A DNA stretch of 64,000 bases from Meghimatium bilineatum (Eukaryota; Mollusca; Gastropoda; Stylommatophora; Philomycidae): contig CM067298.1 of the NCBI GenBank assembly GCA_034231615.1, positions 66,173,591 through 66,237,590 on the forward strand, in the 5' to 3' direction. Shown here in pieces: positions 59,653 through 64,000 of the stretch. Within the stretch, counting starts at the first letter, position 1, and every line of letters begins with the position of its first letter. The translations under genes and the position numbers were made by a program. Below the pieces are notes generated by a model. It had not been told where the DNA came from. It did no database searches and was given only the letters and a program-made list of their open reading frames with translations.

Positions 59653-60552
59653 TTAACCTTCACCGCGCCTATATTAACACCGGTCGCCAAAAAACAAAAT
59701 GGAGACTAGCGCCGATGGCGACATACTCCATCCAATGAGATATCGTTATAATAGACGCCCCACAGCCTGATTGGTTACTAGGGAAACGTGCAATTAAAGC
59801 CGGTTCATTCTTACATCTGACATGATCATTGTAACAATGGCTAGCCAGAAGATATACGTTATAGCAATTAATCTGACCAAATCTGCACACCGGTACGATG
59901 TCATGATGGTGGACCGTTTTTATAGACCTTTATTTCATCGTATTTTGAATAAAATAACATTGAATCGTGGCTTGAATCATGAATTATTAGGTTATTTAGT
60001 TTCACAGCAGTGAATATACAGAATGCCGTGTTGTTTGGGGACTTGTACGTTTGATATCAAATATTTTGAAGTGGCACCAAAAATTACTCTATTTTAAATT
60101 ACCTAAGCTCAAAGAACGATTTTACTGCAAATCGACATATTTTATACAGTTCCCCCGGCTATATTTTGATAATTTCGCAGTGAAAGAACATAAATACAAC
60201 AGATTTGCATGATTTAGTTTACAGTGTTGCCAAGGAATTCAATAAGTAAGGTAAGTTATTTTTTTACTAATTTTTTTTCCTCTTTATTTGTTATAAAATA
60301 TATGCTTTTTTGTGAAAAACGTCTTGACCACTTTCTCATACGTCTGGTATCACACACACACGTACATAAATTACACCAATATATGCATAATTCAATTCTT
60401 TATTTATATGTGCAAATATTATTTAAATATCTCTAACAACCAAAAAATTATCACATTTTAAAAACAGTCACCATCAATAACGTAAATTTTCAAAAAAGAA
60501 TCTGGTGGCAGGAGACGTTTCGTATTGTTTAATCTGGCTTGCTAAAGGTTAA
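59653..60552. mobile_element. piggyBac-type non-autonomous element B (900 bp)
   Basis: TTAA at 59653-59656 and 60549-60552. Inward ends ttaaccttcaccgcgccta and ttaacctttagcaagccaga are those of element A in reverse orientation. No transposase. Its first 120 bp also resemble A's transposase side (caaaatggagac / aaagatggcggc), and its last part resembles element C. Confidence 0.82.
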
Positions 60553-60559
60553 TGCATAT

Positions 60560-61275
60560 TTGGAATGACTCAACTATACTTAGGATGGTTGGTGGGCAGT
60601 CAATCTTCTTGAGTGCTTTGAATAAGCCCCCATGACTTACTAACGCGAATGCATTTGTAAGATCGATGACGGCAACATACAGGGCTGCATTTATTCATGG
60701 CTTTTCTCTTCTAGCGTAATGCTTTTTATGAATTAAAATATCATATATGTGGGTACTATGTTATAAGCATCCATGAAAATCATATTGTGATTCAGAATAG
60801 ACCCGATCACCTACAAATTGGAATCTTGGTGAATAGGAAGTGATAAGTGTAACAAATCCATTTGAAGTCAGCAATCGCAATGTTAATTCTTTCATATCCA
60901 CCATTATGACTCTCAATAGAATCTAACAGTGAGTTTCTAACAGAAACAGAGAGCCCACTCCAAGCTGCAGAGTTTCATATTCTCCTCTGCCCTTGCAGAA
61001 GGTATAATTCCTTTCTCTAAGTGACCAATCCTCAAGGAGATGTGCTCCTGCAGGCCAACAATATCTATATTAAGACGGCTGATTTCAGTATCAATGACAG
61101 CCATTTTTCTCATGTTGTCAATGTCATTGATGTCTGTGGAATGTCCTGGACACATGGTTTGGACATTTCAGGTTCCAATCCAAAGTCTGAAGTTTCTATT
61201 TTTGATTTTTACCTGGTACAATTTATTTACAGCCTATTTTCCAGATTTAATCTTAGCTCCAGGCACTCACTGTAG
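60560..61275 (-). mobile_element. LINE-3 5' part: APE endonuclease start fused to RT block
   Basis: Minus strand 61155-60937: WNVQTMCPGHSTDINDIDNM, RKMAVIDTEISRLNIDIVGL, QEHISLRIGHLEKGIIPSAR, the start of the APE endonuclease (family pattern TWNVRTM, then LQETR). Near 60700-60570 it reads ALYVAVIDLTNAFALVSHGG, LFKALKKIDCPP, the RT block with catalytic Asp. Most EN and early RT sequence between them is missing. It adjoins element B. Confidence 0.8.
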
Positions 61276-61279
61276 CAGG

Positions 61280-62010
61280 CAGATCAATGACACTGAAAAA
61301 TGTGTCAAACCATCAGAGATAGCCTGTGATATCCTTATGTCTACTCCAATTGAAAATGAATCATAACCTGTAACTGTCATTCTGTGACTCATTAAGGCCA
61401 GGGATTGAGTACACCTCTTCACAGCATAATTCCCAGTCTAAAATATAGTGACCATATTTTTCCCATGCAGCATGATCCCTCTCTCTGCTTGCCTTGTTAA
61501 TTCCAGAGGAAATGTAATACCAATAGGTATAAAATTCCTTGTTCTGAAATACACATCATGACTTTTTACTATAAGAAATATTTCCAAAAGTAATTATGAA
61601 AACACACAATAAACAATCAATATTCCTCTAAATGAAAATCTAAATAAAAGATGATAAATTATCAATGATAAAATTATGAATAATGATGATTATGAAATAA
61701 CCCTTTAGCTGTGAGAATGTGACACCCATACTCATATAAGGTCTCAAATGCATGGTTGTGTAAGCGGGAGTTTATGGATGCATGTTTAGTCCCTGAGTGG
61801 AGACATTCCAGTGCACCAGTATTCCAGGACTACCAAGTCCTACAAGAGGCATGGCACACACATCTGGGCCAACTATCTCCTAATTCTTCTGTTAGATTTT
61901 TTTTATCCATCTGTAGTGATGGCACATGTAGCATTTCATGTCATCAAGGAGTTTGCCACAAAAGGACAAAGGTGCAATGTCTGCTGGCCTGCATCTCTCT
62001 GCATTCATGG
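61280..62010. other. Spacer
   Basis: No gene identified; frames at 61756-62110 overlap a SINE and are spurious. Confidence 0.4.
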
Positions 62011-62026
62011 GGATTATTTCATAGAA

Positions 62027-62184
62027 TCCCGCCGAATACGGATGTGTCGGGCCATTGGTGCAAATAAAATGGTGACACAACGCATTTCCTTTCTCTGGAC
62101 TACATCCTGATGGAAATCTAGTAGGACCATGGTCACGCTACAAGGGAGATCGAGTTTGAGAATGAACGCTGAAGAAGAAGAAGA
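62027..62184 (+). mobile_element. SINE-B copy 3 with 11-bp TSD
   Basis: Flanked by atttcatagaa (62016-62026 and 62185-62195). Head tcccgccgaatacggatgtg, gggccattggtgcaaataaa, ggtgacacaacgcatttcc, ctacatcctgatggaaatct, gagtttgagaatgaacgctg and GAA repeats. Best copy of the family. Confidence 0.94.
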
Positions 62185-62429
62185 ATTTCATAGAAGAAAA
62201 AACTAAGAAGTTGAGACAAAATGTGACAATGATAATTTTTTCACAGGTGAAAGTTTGTCAGCATATCCCCCCAGCTTTAGTATGACATGCCTAGAAAGAA
62301 GACAGTGGCCCTATTCTTTGCACCCTGAACTAGAAAACTAGGCGCTGGTGGATCATATTTTGCTCACCCATGATCTAAATATAATGTTTGTTGATGACAT
62401 CTGAACTAACTCTTTTGCTAAGGAACCAA

Positions 62430-62640
62430 AAGGGGAGCAAAGAACAGTGACAGTTACCTGCCATACATGTCATAAGAAGTGAATAAGGAGGTTTTGGAAG
62501 AGAAGTTGGGTTCCCACCCATATAGAATCAAAGTGACACAGAAGTCATGCTGAAGTCAGGCTAAAAGGTACAGATATCACAGCTAAGCTGTAAACAATGA
62601 TACAACAAATTCCACTCTCCGGACCACTTCCTGCTTAAAC
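62430..62640 (+). mobile_element. SINE-A partial copy
   Basis: Shares aaaggggagcaaagaacag, ataaggaggttttgg, cccatatagaatcaaagtgac, catgctgaagtcagg, ctccggaccacttcctgct with full SINE-A. Head and tail are lost. Confidence 0.82.
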
Positions 62641-62649
62641 ACACACAAA

Positions 62650-62992
62650 AAACAGAACTTAAAAAATTGGTTGTTAAGAATGAATGGGGAAACTGCAGTT
62701 AATTCGCCTGTATGGTAACCAGGGCCTAGACTTCTAGTTTAGGATGCAAAGAATATGACAATCAATACAAGGTAACTGCGAGAAAGGTAACAACAATTGT
62801 ACTTACATAAAACACAGGTTTATATAATCGCTTCACTCAGACATGACAGACTATAACTAAAACTAGTGGATAATGATGTGCACACAAGAAAACATACAAA
62901 TTACAATACACAAATTATATTCAACGTTTCAACCAAAAGGTCTTTATCAAGATACATACAAAAGCATCAAAAGATGACAAATGGAAAAATTA
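62650..62992. other. Spacer with one aaaggc/gaaacg motif
   Basis: Minus-strand copy of the dispersed motif at 62925-62955 (caacgtttcaaccaaaaggt). Nothing else. Confidence 0.45.
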
Positions 62993-62999
62993 TCACAAT

Positions 63000-64000
63000 A
63001 AACAAACGTATCCAACGGAATTATGGAATATACTGTAAATCATTTGTCTTTTAACTTCTATCTTGATCTTGAGATGAAGATGTGGTGGCAGTTGGTATGT
63101 TACTGCATTTGCCTTTTGACATCTCGTCTCTATCTCTCTATCAAGGCTTCCATTTTTTGTGAAAATACTACTGAGATATTTGAACTCCAATACTTGTTTT
63201 ACTCCTATGCTGTTTATCTGTATGTTTAGTGGGCTTGAAGTTCTGCATATTTTTATAGTTTCCATCTTTTGTGTATTGATCTACATGTTGTTATTTTCTA
63301 CATGTTGCAGATAGTGAGTTAACATGATTTTGTAGTTGTTCTTCGTTTTCATATATGAGGATCTGGTCTGCGAAAAGCAGTTCATTTAGTTCATTGTTTA
63401 GTTGCTCTGAGTTATCTTGTTTTGAGCCGATGATGTTGCCCTCCACACTTTTTGCTTCTTTTATTATTCTATCTATGTATATATGGAAAAGCAAGGGTGA
63501 GATAATGCAACTCTGACCCACACCTGTTTTTGCCTCAGATGTGTCTAATACCATCTGATGTTCTTACCACACACTGGTAGTTTTTATACAAAGCTCTTAT
63601 ACTTTCTAAAAAATTGTCCTTTGATACAATACATTTTTAGAATTTCCCATAGTATGTCTCTGTTGACTCTATCAAACGTTTTCTCCTAATCTATAATATT
63701 GTGTTTAGTTTGTTGTTGTATTTTATTCCTCTCTCACTGATTTGCCTCAGTGTGAACTGAGCTCCTGTGCAACTAACCCCTCTTCTGAAGCCAAATTGAG
63801 AGATGCTCAATTGTGGTTCAACAATGTATCTTGCACGTTGTTCTTTTCTCTCTGAATAAATTTTCCCGGCGTGGCTTAATAGCAAGATGCCTCAGTATGT
63901 ATCACATTCTATTTTGTTGCCCTTGTTTTTCCACAATGGCATGATTACTCACCTCTGCTCTGGAATTTCAGTTTCTTTACGCTATTGTGAATATTCTTTT
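63000..64000 (-). mobile_element. LINE-2-type RT fragment, continuing past the window
   Basis: Minus strand: 63885-63691 has QLSISQFGFRRGVSCTGAQF, TLRQISERGIKYNNKLN; 63554-63291 has KTGVGQSCIISPLLFHIYID, LNELLFADQILIYENEEQLQ (catalytic box FADQ instead of FADD); 63265-62993 has KVLEFKYLSSIFTKNGSLDR-like and IETRCQKANAVTYQL. Broken by frameshifts and the changed catalytic box; the 5' part lies outside. Confidence 0.87.

Overview
This is animal (eukaryotic) genomic DNA, AT-rich and packed with decayed retrotransposons. GT-AG introns, LINE and SINE copies with target-site duplications, piggyBac and mariner elements and no operon-like packing all say metazoan. The LINE types, the mariner type and an expanded macrodomain/Deltex gene would suit a marine invertebrate such as a mollusc, but the species is an inference I cannot confirm.

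The one host gene I can reconstruct is on the minus strand and fills more than half the window (ATG at 49065, last located exon ending at 13537). Eight coding exons join in a single open frame of about 1,549 codons, with matching intron phases at every junction: 49039-49065, 40540-43483, 35039-35752, 34591-34794, 30734-30874, 27447-27584, 20563-20831 and 13537-13748. The predicted protein has a long disordered Lys/Ser/Glu-rich region with about 71-residue tandem repeats, a KH-like segment, a macrodomain split by intron 2, a probable degenerate second macro-like domain, two short Gly/Ser/Gln-rich linker exons, a RING-type zinc domain and a Deltex C-terminal (DTC) domain. Vertebrates split these parts between PARP9 and DTX3L. 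A single polypeptide joining ADP-ribose reader modules to a RING-DTC ubiquitin ligase is the most interesting thing here. The last coding exon was not found.

Everything else is mobile or repetitive DNA, much of it inside that gene's introns. 1-13.4 kb: two RNase H-encoding LINEs in opposite orientations, a piggyBac copy with a gutted transposase, two further piggyBac-like copies and a decayed APE-type LINE. 13.7-35 kb: introns carrying a (TA)n tract, a LINE 3' end split by a 1.23-kb retroposon with an 11-bp duplication, a broken transposase-like gene, a near-perfect hairpin, SINEs and LINE pieces. 35-49 kb: two mariner deletion derivatives with identical ends, a foldback element, a 24-bp minisatellite and a TATA/CCAAT/donor cluster on the plus strand. 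49-64 kb: upstream of the gene, mostly LINE fragments, a SINE, a LINE copy with TSD, and a 900-bp piggyBac-type element.

Recurrent families, named here for reference: LINE-1 (RT plus RNase H, tail of GAA repeats), LINE-2 (APE-RT type, tail of GAT repeats), LINE-3 (C-terminal zinc-finger-like CPxCPRxF motif), SINE-A and SINE-B (different heads, shared 3' part with a GAA-repeat tail like LINE-1), and SINE-C (tRNA-like head). No rRNA, functional tRNA or CRISPR array was seen.
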